This document shows, in pieces, positions 63,588 to 64,000 of a stretch of 64,000 nt of DNA (positions are counted from its first letter, which is position 1; every line of letters begins with the position of its first letter). The notes beneath the pieces are model-generated. The model worked only from the letters and a program-made list of their open reading frames with translations, made no database searches and was not told the DNA's origin. Source of the stretch: Mycolicibacter nonchromogenicus (GTDB lineage Bacteria > Actinomycetota > Actinomycetes > Mycobacteriales > Mycobacteriaceae); assembly GCF_002101775.1 (NCBI RefSeq), contig NZ_LQPI01000040.1, forward strand, positions 1 to 64,000, written 5' to 3'. Made by a program: the position numbers and the translations under genes.

Positions 63588-64000
63588 CTAGCGGCGTGAC
63601 CGGTCGTCGATGAGTCCGCGGACAATGAATGGCCGGACGAACTCTGCGACCGCCTCGTCATCTCGCATATCAACCTGCGGCGAGGGCGTGCTGAACAGCG
63701 AGAACAACATTCGCGCGAGCCACTCGCCGGCAGCATTGACGTCGAGGTCCTTGCGCACTTCCCCGGTGTGGCGTGCAGCCGACAGGTACGGCGCGATGAA
63801 CTCGGCGCATTCCTGCAGCAGGTTGGCGGCGTTCTTGGTCAGCATCAGGCCGACTTCTTGTTGGTCGAAATACACCTCGGGTTCCACCACCCGACGAGCC
63901 TGGCAGACGAACACCGCCGCGCGGACCAGCTTGCCTTCCAGGGTGCTGCCGCCGTGGCGGTCGATCGCCGTCGCCATGTTGCGGTAGAAACGCTGTGACG
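63588..64000 (-). CDS. TetR-like regulator, C-terminal part (5' end off window)
   Basis: The frame is open from the right window edge through a stop at 63588, giving 137 codons. The visible part is helical, with RFYRNMATAIDRHGGSTLEG, LMLTKNAANLLQECAEFIAP, and GEWLARMLFSLFSTP. It looks like the ligand-binding domain of a TetR regulator; the DNA-binding part would lie beyond 64000. Its position makes it a candidate regulator of the adjoining CoA transferase-P450 operon. The call rests on the C-terminal half only. Confidence 0.55.
   Translation of the reverse strand, partial: SQRFYRNMATAIDRHGGSTLEGKLVRAAVFVCQARRVVEPEVYFDQQEVGLMLTKNAANLLQECAEFIAPYLSAARHTGEVRKDLDVNAAGEWLARMLFSLFSTPSPQVDMRDDEAVAEFVRPFIVRGLIDDRSRR

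Overview
The window is high-GC actinobacterial DNA from a Mycobacterium-group genome (Mycobacterium sensu lato). Two PPE proteins, two PGRS-type glycine-rich proteins, a REP13E12-type DUF222/HNH protein and many GTG starts point there. So does a gene order that follows the M. tuberculosis Rv0495c-Rv0531 segment: ppx1, Rv0497-Rv0499, proC, Rv0500A, bS22, galE2, Rv0502, Rv0504c, serB1, Rv0508, hemA-hemC-hemD-hemB, hemL, and the ccdA/resB/ccsA cytochrome c block. Species cannot be fixed from the sequence alone. Family and ortholog names come from recalled protein similarity, not from a search.

Layout. 1-7.7 kb, all minus strand: a partial DUF222/HNH protein, an amidase, a berberine-bridge-type flavoenzyme and a MacB/LolD-type ABC exporter (ATPase plus FtsX permease). 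These replace what M. tuberculosis carries upstream of Rv0495c. 8-24.6 kb: conserved housekeeping backbone for polyphosphate, proline, a small ribosomal protein, lipid/sugar enzymes and the haem genes. 24.6-39.6 kb: accessory block with a secreted PGRS-GH5 (endoglycoceramidase-like) hybrid, a copper P-type ATPase under a CsoR-type operator, an esterase, a second ABC system, a PPE-SVP protein ending in a SHOCT-like domain, a Sec-type PGRS protein without a PE domain, a PPE-PPW protein, a JmjC/cupin protein and two DUF385 proteins. 39.6-47.6 kb: hemL, then the thioredoxin/CcdA/ResB/CcsA cytochrome c maturation operon and a ParA-like ATPase. 47.6-64 kb: an accessory catabolic island.

The island has 16 genes in at least seven transcription units: NDMA-type alcohol dehydrogenase, aldehyde dehydrogenase, four SDRs, two P450s, two DapB-like oxidoreductases, an acyl-CoA synthetase, a family III CoA transferase, a cytoplasmic AmiC-type binding protein and two TetR regulators. 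The enzyme set fits hydroxylation, alcohol and aldehyde oxidation, then CoA activation of an unidentified lipophilic substrate. Two near-identical 23-bp palindromes sit in two divergent promoter regions, with -10 hexamers embedded at the same offset. They are the clearest sign of a local TetR-controlled circuit. A second shared element lies upstream of several other island units, and one operon starts with a 14-codon leader ORF.

The strongest candidates for something new are the island with its two-site operator, and the two PGRS proteins that carry an ordinary signal peptide in place of the PE domain, one of them fused to a glycoside hydrolase.
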